Below the pieces are notes generated by a model. The model saw nothing but the letters and a program-made list of their open reading frames with translations, was not told where the DNA came from and made no database searches. From Albula goreensis (taxonomy: Eukaryota > Chordata > Actinopteri > Albuliformes > Albulidae): a stretch of 64,000 nt of DNA. The position numbers were made by a program, and so were the translations under genes. The stretch spans positions 1,854,342 to 1,918,341 of the forward strand of contig CM040763.1 of the NCBI GenBank assembly GCA_022829145.1. Reading direction: 5' to 3'. Positions 49,501 through 58,764 of this stretch are shown one piece after another (within the stretch, counting starts at the first letter, position 1; each line of letters opens with the position of its first letter).

Positions 49501-52500
49501 GCGCTGGTTTAGAATGGGCTGTTTTTCAGGTCTTGGCTGAGGGGAAATAAATCCCCTTTTGATAAGGGGAACTGGTGCAGGCCAGGACAGCTGCCGCCTT
49601 AGTTCTCTCACCACATTAATGACCAGGAGTCACAGCGAGGCACAGTGAATCACAGAGTCACAGGGAGTTATAGCAAGGCACAGTGAATCATAGAGTCACA
49701 GCGAGGCACAGTGAATCACAGAGTCACAGGGAGTTACCGCAAGGCACAGTGAATCATAGAGTCAATCAGTGAATCACAGAGTCACAGGAGTTACCGCAAG
49801 GCACAGTGAATCATAGAGTCACAGGAGGCACAGTCACACAGGGAGTTACGAAGGCACAGTGAATCATAGAGTCACAGCGAGGCACAGTGAATCACAGAGT
49901 CACAGGGAGTTATAGCAAGGCACAGTGAATCATAGAGTCACAGCGAGGCACAGTGAATCACAGAGTCACAGGGAGTTACAGCAAGGCAAAGTGAATCATA
50001 GAGTCACAGCGAGGCACAGTGAATCACAGAGTCACAGGGAGTTACAGAGTAACAGCGAGGCACAGTGAATCACAGAGTCACAGGGAGTTATAGCAAGGCA
50101 CAGTGAATCATAGAGTCACAGCGAGGCACAGTGAATCACAGAGTCACAGGGAGTTATAGCAAGGCACAGTGAGTCATAGTGTCACAGCGAGGCACAGTGA
50201 ATCACAGAGTCACAGGGAGTTACAGCAAGGCAAAGTGAATCATAGAGTCACAGCAAGGCACAGTGAATCACAGAGTCACAGGGAGTCACAGCGAGGCATA
50301 GAGGATCACAGAGTCACAGGGACTTACAGCAAGGCACAGTGAATCACAGAGTCACAGCGAGACACAGTGAATTACAGAGTCACAGGGAGTTACAGTGAGA
50401 CACAGTGAATCGCAGGGAATTACAACCAGGCCGAGTGAATCACAGAGAGTCACTTCAATGCACAGCGAATCAAACTGGATCAAACTGAGACAAAAAAACA
50501 GAGAAGAAAAAATGGTCTGGGTGTGTAATACTTCACTATATAACTATATAACATTTTGCATTTGGGGGTCAGCAAAGGTAAGGTGAAGTGGCTCATGGGA
50601 TATGCCCGTACGGGACTTGGCACAAACACTCAGTGGCCAGTAGGTGGCACCCTACCCTCTGGTCAGAGCGCACTGGAATCCTGTGCTCTCAATTCTCAGA
50701 CTTCACAGTGAGACGGCCTGCCCTCTCAGTGAGCTGAAAACCAGCCCAGCACCCAGTGCAGACACTGCAGTGTGTGATTAAAAATATGTTTATTTCAAGA
50801 GAAAAACTCTTTTTATACATAATTTCACCGAATCGAATTACTGGTTGTTCAGAGAAGAGACCATCTAGAACAGAATGTTCTACACGACTGAATTTATGGG
50901 ACATCTGTGAACCATCACTGTCAACTGTGAAGAACTATTGTGATGTAATCACATTGTCAAACTAAGAACTACAGTGATGTCATCACATAATTCCTCTGCA
51001 TCACTGTCAAACTGAGAAGAATTCTGTGATATTATTGCAATGCTTCCACAGTAGTTCTCACTGTAAACTGAGACATTCTGTGATGTCACTGAATATCTTC
51101 ATGACTGCCAGAATCAGAAATGCTGTTACATCATCACACCGTTCCACTACATAACTGTAAACTGAGAACAACCGTTACTCCAGAACAGCGGGTCCTGAAC
51201 AGTGACTTCTTCTTCTTCTTTTTTTTTTTTTTTTAATGTGGCGTGCTTCCATTTGGTTCAGTGCCAGAAACAGATAACAGTTTTTCATATGAAATCTTTT
51301 TCCTGTTATCTTTCAAACCCTCAGTGTCTTGAGTGCCACCCCCCCCCCCCAGCGCTAACTTGGTTTCATCCACAGATAATAAATCTTAATTTGAGCCCTG
51401 ACAGGGTACAAGGCTCTTACATAACCCAGCTTCTTTTCAGCTGATTCGTGTGAACGGAGGCCGGGCCTCTGCCAATAGATAGGAATTTATTTGTCTGGAA
51501 CAACGGGGTGAGTGTGAAAAAGTCGGAGAAGGACCAGCGTCCAGCAATGCACAGGAATAATGCAGGGAATGACAGAGGAGGCCCAGCCGATATGGGAGCA
51601 AATCCAGAGCATTCAGTCAGGAGAGGAGAGAGTTCGCGAGCAGCACTCCAACTCAGCTCTGTGGCAAACACAATTTTCATTGGCCCTCTTAAACCAAATG
51701 AACTTCCTGGTGTTTCTTGGAGTAACACCCTTTGAAATGGAAGTTGACTTCCATTTGACAGTACTGACCTAAAAGGCAATATATTCAGTTAAAAAATTAA
51801 CTTTAACAGTAGCAAAGATCAAATGCTGCAAACTGGATAGCTATGTCACATGTTTAATATATGCAGACGTGTAAGTCACAGAACTAAAGCAAAAAATTAT
51901 TTTAGTCGGAAGGCAGAAACTTGACTTTTAGTGGTGGAAAATACTTACTCTTTCACTGACGTGTGAATTTTCAGACTTGGAACATTGTGCCGTGCCTTTT
52001 TTGAGCCACAGAATGTGACATCTTCATTTTAGGCTTTGGAATGACAGAAGCAGGCCTTTAAAACTGCCTCAGAGTGTTGTGGATCACAGGCGATCACAAA
52101 CGACGTTCGCCCGTGTACGGCGCGTTTCCATGCTGTTTAGCTTCAGGCGGCGATCCAGCATACTGGCCCCTCCAGGCAACAAACAGAGCAGATTGTGACA
52201 CACACTGCCACGGTGTTTGACGGACGCATCCCATTTTAAACGTTTATGCTTCTCCAATAAACAATTATTACAAATATAGTATGTGTAAAACCAACTGGGT
52301 CCAAAAAATAATGCATGTTTTTTTCAGTGAATTGCCTATGCTCTTAAGACAGACTGTGTGCATTTGATTGAATCCAGCCCATCACTGCAAAGATAATACT
52401 GTTTTGGCACGTTAGAACAATTTGATTGCACAGTTGACAAATGTTACTCTACATTTCAAGGAAGGATCGGTCATGGAAAATGTCTGTGCTCATTAAGTGG

Positions 52501-54038
52501 GTTGTGGGCTGAGAGAATGTAGGACCCCCCGGCAGTGCTAAGCAGTGGCACACTATATCAACCATATTAGCATTGAGGCCTCAGGCCCACCATGCTAAAA
52601 AAAAATAAAGAGAAACGATTCCCATCAGCACACAAAGCGGAATCACAGAAAGAGAACTGACACCCACACACAATCTTTGGCGTGCGTGTCCGTCTGCCGC
52701 TCTACTGTAGTCTGGTCTGGTCACCTCCTGCTTTGCGGGATTACACGCAATCTTTGGTGTGCGTGTGCGTCTGCTGCTCTGCTGTAGTCTGGTCTGGAGG
52801 TTCATGATTGCAAGCGATTGTGTGGTCTAAAATGAAACGCGCCCAGCCGCTGCCTCTATCTGTTAGCGCTCTGCTGGAGTGTATAACCCGTTCGTTGGCG
52901 CGGCAGAAAGCGGACGTGTCTCTCTGTTCTCCGCTGCTCTGGTTTCTAGCCCTCTGTGTTTTGATCGTGGGCCATTGTCCTTGGAGCTGGCACTAATGCC
53001 CGTGTTGACAGCTGAAATGACCCGGCGTCCGTGTCAGTTAGCGTGGAGGCTCTCAAACCCGGCCCTGAGGTACCCCAGGTCTTGGCTTAGTGCATGCTGG
53101 TTTCCAATCGGAACACAGTTGCAACCCTTGACTTGTATCTTGTAATGTCTTGAGGAATGATTTAACCCAAAGTAAATCAAGAAATAGCTTGCATGCCATG
53201 AAGAATAAATGTTGAGCATATTCATATATTCACCATACTCACATCCTAAGACTTTTAAACAGTCAGACAAACTGTGGTTTTCATTCTCTTATTGTGCTAC
53301 ATGGCAAACAATTCCTTTCAAATATTTAATTTTTAATTAAACTACAGACTAACATGTAAAATCTGTGGGTTCTAGGCGGTAAAATGGGCACACCAGGTCA
53401 CTGAAACTAAAGCAATGGTTTCATAACAAAGAAACCTGCACTGTGTCAAAATAGGTTTAAGAGGAAAAGATGGTGGTGGAATTTAGACACGCTGTCCAGC
53501 ACCCTTTCTCATTCAGAGGCTGACTGTAACAGAGAGCAGGGTACACAGAGGGGTCCCTAATGGCTGAGTTGATGTCTGGGTTCTGTTTGGGTTCTGTCAT
53601 TTCCTACTGTTAGCGGAACCCACTCCGGACCTTGCGTGGTTATTCTCCCTTGCAGACGTGCACACAGACAGTTGCAGATACCAGGGACGCATAGTTGTTC
53701 TTATTACACTACATTCTAGTCCGTCTGGAGGACACGTGACATTGGTCCCCGTTCTCCGTGTTTTCCAGTGCATGCACAGTTGGTGCCGTTGTAGCATAGT
53801 GACAAAATCGGAGGTACACAGACGTCCACACAGAGCCTCGCGTGCACCCTCTGATGACAAAATTTATGCCACGCGGACCCTCGTGTACTCATGGATGCCC
53901 AAAGTATGACACTGGCCTACGTGTTGCCGTTACTTACCAGTAGAGAAGAGCCAGGAAGATGACAAACAGGCACAGGGACACGGAGACCCCGCCAGCCTCA
54001 AAGGGGAACAGCTTCATCATCTCCAGAATCAGCTCCAT
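15840..54038 (-). CDS. tbxas1: thromboxane A synthase (CYP5A1), complete coding region in 13 exons
   Basis: Coding exons in transcript order: 53938-54038, 40718-40811, 37180-37232, 35648-35744, 31191-31307, 27853-27941, 27456-27604, 26630-26760, 26144-26461, 17089-17177, 16712-16849, 16222-16384, 15840-15950. They total 1,650 nt: 549 codons plus stop (human is about 533). Every junction is GT-AG and in phase. The enzyme is a membrane-anchored endoplasmic reticulum P450 that isomerises prostaglandin H2 to thromboxane A2 without external oxygen or reductase. Seen: an N-terminal hydrophobic anchor (about residues 17-35), HPKP then PFYGN (proline-rich hinge), YYLGRRP, I-helix AGYET (346-350), ExxR (E403-R406), and the heme loop [10 protein letters not shown] with Cys483. 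The C-terminal GPKNG block matches human, followed by an extra proline/acidic tail. Flanking genes agree with human 7q34. CYP3 family members are the closest alternative, but these blocks and the synteny fit CYP5A. Confidence 0.97.
16109..16186 (-). pseudogene. exon-like partial duplicate of tbxas1 exon 12
   Basis: In the intron after exon 12, the minus strand encodes [14 protein letters not shown], resembling exon 12's [14 protein letters not shown]. Over 42 aligned bases (CAG to CCACAA) I count 33 identical. It is bounded by a CAG and a GTGAAG, is 78 nt (26 open codons), and would keep the frame if spliced in. It could be a decaying relic or a cassette exon. Confidence 0.6.
16222..16384 (-). 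CDS. tbxas1: tbxas1 exon 12 (heme-binding loop)
   Basis: It is 163 nt: one base completing Arg, then 54 codons. It encodes [20 protein letters not shown] with the heme-ligand cysteine (residue 483), then the L-helix [14 protein letters not shown]. The donor AAG|GTGTGT runs into a CA/GT tract. Confidence 0.98.
16712..16849 (-). CDS. tbxas1: tbxas1 exon 11
   Basis: It is 138 nt: one base, 45 codons, two bases. It encodes [23 protein letters not shown] and [15 protein letters not shown], the conserved PERF-type segment of P450s. Both splice sites are canonical. Confidence 0.97.
17089..17177 (-). CDS. tbxas1: tbxas1 exon 10 (K-helix, ExxR)
   Basis: It is 89 nt starting in phase 0. It encodes [20 protein letters not shown] with the invariant Glu-x-x-Arg (403/406). 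Confidence 0.97.
17218..17367. repeat. about 31-bp tandem repeat
   Basis: Four to five copies of a unit with ACCATCACTCATACCACTAC and ACCAATCAG, beside exon 10 of tbxas1. Confidence 0.8.
19084..19112. repeat. GT microsatellite
   Basis: A (GT)n run followed by degenerate GTGTGT sequence to about 19,215. Confidence 0.9.
22898..22938. repeat. GT microsatellite
   Basis: A (GT)n run within tbxas1 intron 9. Confidence 0.9.
23125..23290 (+). mobile_element. tRNA-derived SINE
   Basis: GCTGCAGGTTTGATTCC (B-box-like), then CAAGGCACTT and a GATAAATGCGTAAA-like 3' end, in the order expected for a fish tRNA SINE. Confidence 0.6.
23344..23437. repeat. 47-bp tandem duplicate
   Basis: Two copies of a unit with TGTGCGTGTACACAGGGGGA, starting at 23,344 and 23,391. 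Confidence 0.85.
23565..23757 (-). mobile_element. tRNA-derived SINE, near full length
   Basis: Minus orientation. It runs from GCACTTAACAGACACCTTCA (3' end, cf. GTCTGCTAAATGC) to CTTGAGTTACATAGCCAGCT (tRNA-like head). Confidence 0.6.
24470..24745. repeat. purine-rich (GA) tract
   Basis: About 275 bases dominated by A and G on the plus strand (AGAGAGGGAG-type), so pyrimidine-rich on the tbxas1 sense strand. Confidence 0.85.
25770..25862. repeat. 30-bp tandem repeat
   Basis: Three copies of a unit with GGCCACACCCCTTTAGAATC. Confidence 0.9.
26144..26461 (-). CDS. tbxas1: tbxas1 exon 9 (I-helix)
   Basis: It is 318 nt, phase 0 in and out. It encodes [11 protein letters not shown], then [20 protein letters not shown] and [13 protein letters not shown]. 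The I-helix has the standard P450 threonine. Confidence 0.98.
26630..26760 (-). CDS. tbxas1: tbxas1 exon 8
   Basis: It is 131 nt: two bases then 43 codons. It encodes [14 protein letters not shown], matching human ILPNKNRDELNGFF. Confidence 0.97.
26983..27395. repeat. 62-bp minisatellite
   Basis: About six copies, some truncated, of a unit with TCTGTTAGCACTTCCTGTAT and CACTAACTGAAGGCAGTTCC, in the intron just 3' of tbxas1 exon 7. Confidence 0.93.
27456..27604 (-). CDS. tbxas1: tbxas1 exon 7
   Basis: It is 149 nt. It encodes [17 protein letters not shown] and [13 protein letters not shown], matching human TTDVVASVAFGTPVDS. Its donor sits about 60 bases from a 62-bp minisatellite. Confidence 0.97.
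27618..27775. repeat. degenerate ACACACCTGCACAGGTAACC repeat
   Basis: Four to five imperfect copies just 5' of tbxas1 exon 7; the first overlaps the sequence next to the acceptor. Confidence 0.75.
27853..27941 (-). CDS. tbxas1: tbxas1 exon 6
   Basis: It is 89 nt starting in phase 0. It encodes [12 protein letters not shown] and QSGESFDIH, matching human MVPLISQACD and ESGDAFDIQ. Confidence 0.96.
28000..28225. repeat. CA-rich degenerate repeat
   Basis: ACACATGCACAC-type sequence just outside tbxas1 exon 6. Confidence 0.8.
28927..29016. repeat. GT-rich microsatellite
   Basis: (GT)n with GTGCGAGTG interruptions. Confidence 0.85.
30826..30985 (-). mobile_element. tRNA-derived SINE
   Basis: It reads CACTCTTATCCAGAGCAAGT, then CTGGATATTTACAG and GAGGTTCGAACCTGCAACCT, which is a SINE in reverse with an intact B box. 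Confidence 0.7.
31191..31307 (-). CDS. tbxas1: tbxas1 exon 5 (C-helix)
   Basis: It is 117 nt, 39 codons, phase 0 on both sides. It encodes [20 protein letters not shown] with the W-x-x-x-R heme-propionate contact typical of P450s. Confidence 0.96.
32555..32772. repeat. CA microsatellite with ACTCTCACACAC variants
   Basis: A compound (CA)n; the longest pure run is at about 32,640-32,692. Confidence 0.95.
33545..34758. repeat. 42-bp minisatellite, about 29 copies
   Basis: The unit includes GCTACCTCAGATAGCCTGCC then ATACTCTCTATTCACACGGT. Because 42 is a multiple of 3, long frames stay open on both strands ([14 protein letters not shown] on minus, [14 protein letters not shown] on plus). These have no other protein character. 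Confidence 0.97.
35648..35744 (-). CDS. tbxas1: tbxas1 exon 4
   Basis: It is 97 nt: one base and 32 codons. It encodes [20 protein letters not shown] and FSSFPNRM, matching human GYYLGRRMFIVISEPDM and FSNFTNRM. Confidence 0.97.
36190..36590. repeat. 52-bp GT-rich minisatellite
   Basis: Units start with GTATCCGTGTGTGTGTGTTT at 36,249, 36,301, 36,353 and 36,405, with more diverged copies on both sides. Confidence 0.93.
37180..37232 (-). CDS. tbxas1: tbxas1 exon 3
   Basis: A small 53-nt exon. It encodes [17 protein letters not shown], matching human GFWESQMELRKLYGPLC. The acceptor is CTCTAG and the donor GTAAGT. Confidence 0.95.
37940..38115. repeat. 32-bp minisatellite
   Basis: About five copies of a unit with CAGTCCCCCAGCTGAGCTGC. 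Confidence 0.92.
38860..39056. repeat. CA-rich tandem repeat, about 62 bp
   Basis: Two clear copies with GACACATGCATGCCACACAC, then a (CA)n run. Confidence 0.8.
40718..40811 (-). CDS. tbxas1: tbxas1 exon 2
   Basis: It is 94 nt: one base and 31 codons. It encodes [19 protein letters not shown], matching human GLRHPKPSPFIGNLTFFRQ. Confidence 0.96.
43790..44850. repeat. 36-37-bp minisatellite, about 28 copies
   Basis: The unit has TGTGTACTCCAGTGTGTTTC followed by TGCAGGAGTG plus 2-4 variable bases. Length variation shifts frames, yet open frames of up to about 400 codons result on the minus strand. They are simple repeat translations. Confidence 0.97.
47038..47063. repeat. AAAT microsatellite
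   Basis: An ATAAATAAATAAATAAATAA run. Confidence 0.9.
49620..50430. repeat. minisatellite with alternating 28- and 38-bp subunits
   Basis: Subunit types GTCACAGCGAGGCACAGTGA and GTCACAGGGAGTTATAGCAA, both continuing into CACAGTGAATCA. They alternate as a 66-bp higher-order unit over most of the array. Confidence 0.93.
50637..50650 (+). promoter_or_regulatory. candidate CTCF binding site
   Basis: CCAGTAGGTGGCAC fits the CTCF core CCASYAGRKGGCRS at all 14 positions. It lies in tbxas1 intron 1. Binding is inferred, not shown. Confidence 0.45.
50905..51180. repeat. degenerate repeat with TGTGATGTCATCACA-like cores
   Basis: About five diverged copies of a roughly 55-70 bp unit with CACTGTCAAACTGAGAA and a TGATGTCA core. 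Confidence 0.6.
52671..52797. repeat. 77-bp tandem duplicate
   Basis: Two copies of CAATCTTTGG followed by TGTAGTCTGGTCTGG, starting at 52,671 and 52,748. Confidence 0.85.
53938..54038 (-). CDS. tbxas1: tbxas1 exon 1 coding part (membrane anchor)
   Basis: The start ATG is at 54038-54036 and the donor TG|GTAAGT. It encodes 33 residues plus part of Trp, with the hydrophobic run [16 protein letters not shown]. The exon extends as 5' UTR to 54101, with no stop in that stretch. If the exon ending at 56210 is spliced on, an in-frame TAA there and no earlier ATG support this start. Confidence 0.93.
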
Positions 54039-54101
54039 CACACAAACCAGGAGGAACCAGCCAGCCAGCCGAGGCAAAGAGGAGCTGGGCACCACGTCTC
54101 C
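54039..54101 (-). other. tbxas1: tbxas1 5' UTR part of exon
   Basis: An acceptor (TTCTTGCAG on the minus strand, just above 54101) precedes the start codon by 63 bases, implying an upstream non-coding exon. Confidence 0.65.
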
Positions 54102-56209
54102 CTGCAAGAACGCAGAGAGAGAAACCCAACGGTAAGCACCCACGGCAGGCTTAAATACTATCACTAACAGTACCAAAGATCAAATGCTGCAAAACAAGCT
54201 CATGCTTGAGGGTGCGAAACAAGCTCACGCATGAAAAAAAAACATTAAAAGGCTAAAAAGATGAAATATTAAACAGGTAAAAGGGTGTTGAAAGATCAAA
54301 AGGTGGAAAGATAAGCTTGAACAGCTCCCTTCTGTCTCAGTTATCCTCATCTCTCCTCTTTGAGAAGATGCATCCAACTGCATGACAGCACAAATCACCA
54401 TCCACAGACCCTCGCAACACTGTGTGCTGCTTACAAACTAGAAACGTGACAAAGGTCCATTTTTCACGCGCACGCACACAAACACTCATTACTGCTCTGT
54501 ACTCGCTCACACACAAACTGGCTGTCTTCCTCTGTCTTGGAGTCCACACTGGCCAGACACAGCTGATGAATCATTCACTCATCTCTGTGAGCCATTTGAC
54601 GCAGTTTCACCAGAGTTCACCCTACAGTTCCCACACTCTGGACCAAAGCTCTCTTTATCATGCTCCTGACGGCTCCAGAAAGAGCCTTTCCACTCTGTCA
54701 GGTTATGGGTCACATGCTACTGATGCAGAACACCTGTCCACTCTATTATGTCATATATCACACACTGCAGGTACAGATCACCTGTCTGGGTCAGATCGTT
54801 GACTACACTGCATGAAGTGCTTCACTGTGGTACTTTACAACCCAATCATATGCAATCAACTGAAACTGGAAAGTAAATCTGCCAGGTAAAGGTGACGTCC
54901 CATCTGATAGAGCCCAAGAATACCTTACATACTCAGATATATTTAAACCTGTTCTACACTTGAAGACAAGGGGGTTGTTTTTGAGTATTTTAACAACATA
55001 TGGGACAAGATGAACCAAACGTTGAAATAACAGTATCCTATCATTTGGGTGTCAAATGAAAGCTACAAATCTTTCCAAGACAAGAAGAAACATATCTTTG
55101 CAATGACTTTCAAATAAAATATCAGAATGTTATTTAATTATTGTACAGTTAAAACATGAAAATGTTACATGTTAATATTTACTACGATTAAATAATTTAA
55201 TATATGTTTACCTTGCTGTCCATATTTCGACAACGTCATACCATAGTACGGGACATCCAAATAAGCCTGCATTATGTTGCTACGAATAGAACTGTTCATG
55301 TCATTCTGTAACCGATGGTTACCCCACTTAATGAATGCAATTAAACAGCCAAATCAAAGCCATTTTCAAATGCAAATTAACACATCTTGAACCACAGACT
55401 TTTATGTAAATATGTTTGAATCACAATTTGAAAAACAGTTCCTGGTACATGTAGGCTACAATACAGACGCAGAGTCCTATACGTCATGACTTATTCAATG
55501 TGTTTCGTAAAAAACAAACCTGTTTTGCAAGCTATCTAAATTTTAAAGTGTGAGTCTGCTTGTCATTATTGAAAACGTTAATCTACTTTGTATTGTCTAA
55601 CTTATTTAGACTTTTGTAAGGTTCACGCTGAAGTAGCTCGCTATAATGACAGCACAGCGCCTGTCTCTCGGTAGCTATCCTATTTGATGTTCTGGGGAAA
55701 TACTGTCAGCACTGGAATAACCTGGAAATTGTGTTTTACGCTATTTTGAAAAGCTTTTGACAAGCTGTTCTTGTCCATCTACATCACGAGATGCAGTCAC
55801 AAGGTGATGAGGACAATGGCTTCGATCAGCAGCCTTCTGTTAGACGAAGTTAAGCAGAAGTAGCCAGCTAAAACAGCAAGGCTAACTATGCAAGATCGGC
55901 CGGGCATGTGACAAACACAGACTCAGATCATACCTGTCACATTTTAAGGAAGCTAACATTAAACACACTTGGCTACCCATATTTCTGTTAATGCCAAAAA
56001 AAGCAAGTGTGTGAGGTCCCAAGGTTGAACACATAACACCAGGCTCGATGTGTTACCTAACGGCGGAAATAACATGTCTTAGTGTCTTAATTTTAATTCA
56101 ACAAAGTCATCATCAACTGATAAAAGTATTGTCTACTAGGTAACTCCAGCTGTGATACAGTCAAGTGATGGTTAGTTATATTAGCCCATTTCTTTTCAAT
56201 TTCACCTAC

Positions 56210-56300
56210 CTTGTTTAGTTGTTAGCTAACTGTCACGGCTTCTTGTTGACACTCAATCGTCTCTGGTCAATGTAGTGTGGTAGGAATGAAAAACTACATT
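56210..56300 (-). other. tbxas1: candidate tbxas1 5' non-coding exon
   Basis: The minus strand has a strong donor AAACAAG|GTAGGT at 56210, about 2.1 kb upstream of the coding exon. The transcription start is unknown, so the upper limit is a guess. Confidence 0.4.
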
Positions 56301-58329
56301 TTTACGCACACATCAGGCAGGGCTTCCTGGATATTGTAGTTCAGTTGGACCTATAGTTATGTCATGTGAAGCGAATGAGTGCAAGTCAGAAAAGTAACCA
56401 AAACAACTTACATGTCCATTCATTTTTATTTAATTAATAATCAATTAATATCATAATTGTGAGGAAATAAGCTCTGCACTGCAGAAGAACAGCAAGCAAC
56501 AACAAGTAATGCATACACCTATTTTTGATCAGATGGAATCTGAGGTCAGATTAAAGTGTTTTCTTCTATTTTCACTTCATCCTTTTTTCTGCTGATGGAC
56601 TCATTGAGATAAATATCTAATCTCAAAGACTTCTTCAAGAAGCAGCAGTCACACACTCACCATCATTACTGACTTAAAAACACAACAAAAAGGTGTCACA
56701 TTATAGAATAAATCATACATAACAGAGAGGTCAAAGGCATTTACACTTCTGAGTTACTGTGTTGCACACCCTGGCTACAATATGGACATAGAAGTGAGAC
56801 TGTCTGCTGGACTCTGAGGTTTATCTGTGTATTTATTGAAAAGTAAGTCACATTCAATTATAACTGTTCAGGATCCATGTGTATGAGAATGCATTCATCC
56901 TCTGATTGAGTGCTGTCTGTATTAACATTCAATAATGATGATAACGATGGGTTGTTTTTATATGGCAGCCTGGGACCCGCTTATTGTCTCTACTGGGTGT
57001 GTAATAACCACAGTGAGTAAGGAGTTTGGTGTAATGGACCATTTAAAAGACAGCATCACCTACAGCTCAGTGTCCCCATCACAGCATTAAGGAAATTGGG
57101 TGTCTTTGGTCCAGAGGGAAGACCACCCCTTGCTGGCCGATCCGTCACCACTCCCAGCAGCATGTTGTGCTGGTGTGGTGTAATGGTAACTCACAGGCTG
57201 CAGGTTTGATTCCCAGTTGGGACACTGCTTTGCTCCCTTCTGGAAGATATTTAACCCGATGTACTTCAGGAGCTATAAATATCCAGCTTTATACATTTTT
57301 ACATGCACAAAAAATAATAAAATGGGAGAGGAGCTCTGGGTACCCAAATGCAACTTACTTCCCTCACCAGGTGTCCTGTCCAAGTACCAACCTAGCCAGT
57401 GTCTGATGAGCTACAGCCCCAAAGCCAAAGAAAAACAGGATAACACACTTCAACACAAGTCTTAGGTCATGCAGTGACCCACAAATTCACCTAAATGTAA
57501 TTCCATTGCCCTAACATCACTCTTAGATTTCATTCATATGGCAAAATACATTTAACATTTTGCTTTGGGGCTGAGTTACAGTTGGGAATATTTACCTACT
57601 CTTATTAATGTTTAGTTTATTTATTTTCCGGGCTGGGAATCTTAAGTAAATAACGCCCAGACACCCAGGTTGGCTTGTAAAGGACAGATTACTCGCATCT
57701 GCGCGAGTCCGTGTAATCCGATTCTGCTCCAGTTCGTTCCGTGAAAATCCAATGCCGTCATAGGAACGTTTAATGCAGACGAGAGGCATCGCACGCAGAC
57801 TCATTCAACCAGATACACATTGAGCATCTTATAGTATTTCGCGTTGATTTGAGTACACTGTGTCCGTGTATTCTGATCTCATTACATTGCCCTGAAATTG
57901 ATATTAAAATCAAGCGCATTTTTGTGATAAATTGCAAGGCTGTGGGCTCAAGAAGAACAACTGGCGAATTGGATTATGTGGAATTAGATGGCCTATGAGT
58001 GTATATTCTGCAAATAATGTCCATATCTAACTGAATTAGCAATAATTGTGGTTGAATTTACATAACATGCAATAACTCTCTGAGGTTTAGTTTAGATTTT
58101 AAGTAACAAACTTTAAACAGACATTTTGTTTTTGTGAGTAATTTATTTGTTTCTTTTCCTGGTTGTTTGCATGAAAACTATGGAACACAACCATATTTTA
58201 AATCTCAGTTGTTTAATGAATTTCCAGCTTTGTGTTTTTGTGTATTGATTTTCCATCGAGTCACATAAAATAGACGTGAATCCGACTGGGGTTGTTCAAC
58301 CTGATGAAGAGTTAAAACAGCCTGTTAGA
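56301..58329. other. tbxas1-hipk2 divergent intergenic region
   Basis: It probably contains both promoters. A SINE lies at 57,165-57,310. No coding feature is recognised. Confidence 0.55.
57165..57310 (+). mobile_element. tRNA-derived SINE
   Basis: TGGTGTAATGG (A-box-like), GCAGGTTTGATTCCCAG (B box) and AAATATCCAGCTTTATAC, ending in an A-rich stretch. It lies in the divergent tbxas1-hipk2 promoter region. Confidence 0.7.
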
Positions 58330-58745
58330 AGGTAACGTCTATGGGTTTGTGTTGCCCGGTTGAAGCCCTGATCGACTCGATAGTCGTTTGATTACCTCCA
58401 AACTCCCTACGTTTTTCACCATTGCAACTTTTGCAGGGACTCTACAGACATGTTGGCTATCAGCTGAAGTAAACCTGGTATTTGGCTCAACTTTTGAGCC
58501 AAAAAAACAGCTCAAGTTCTGCGGGGTTCGGTTTTGGAATTACTCCTCGGACGTTCCTCCTGGAGACCCGGTCGCCGAGAAGAACTCCTGGATGAGAATT
58601 TCGAATCTTTTCCTGACTGATGAACCGGGTTGGCAATGCGGGAGGCTGAGACCGTGTCAGAGGCTCAAGATGGCAGATTTTTACTGAGTTCACAGCTGAA
58701 ATCTCTCTGCATTTTTTGCCATGACTAACAAGAGTCCTTGCACCG
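58330..58745 (+). other. hipk2: probable hipk2 5' UTR/promoter-proximal region
   Basis: Moderately CpG-containing sequence directly before the start codon. An upstream ATG at 58721 is in a different frame and overlaps the true start. The transcription start was not located. Confidence 0.5.
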
Positions 58746-58764
58746 ATGGCCCCTGTATACGAAG
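58746..58764 (+). CDS. hipk2: homeodomain-interacting protein kinase 2, first coding exon (3' partial)
   Basis: ATG GCC CCT GTA TAC GAA G, then donor GTAAGA at 58765. Across the splice this reads MAPVYEG, the short leader that distinguishes human HIPK2 from HIPK1 (which starts at the following MAS). Divergent position next to tbxas1 matches human. The kinase and all later exons lie beyond the window. HIPK2 is a nuclear Ser/Thr kinase acting on p53 and other transcription regulators; that part rests on the family, not on this sequence. Confidence 0.88.

Larger units (their letters stand above)
40812..53937 (-). other. tbxas1: tbxas1 intron 1
   Basis: About 13 kb. It holds two large minisatellites (43.8 and 49.6 kb), GC-richer islands at 46.6-46.9 and 52.8-53.1 kb that could be regulatory, and a CTCF-like site. 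No nested gene is supported. Confidence 0.75.
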
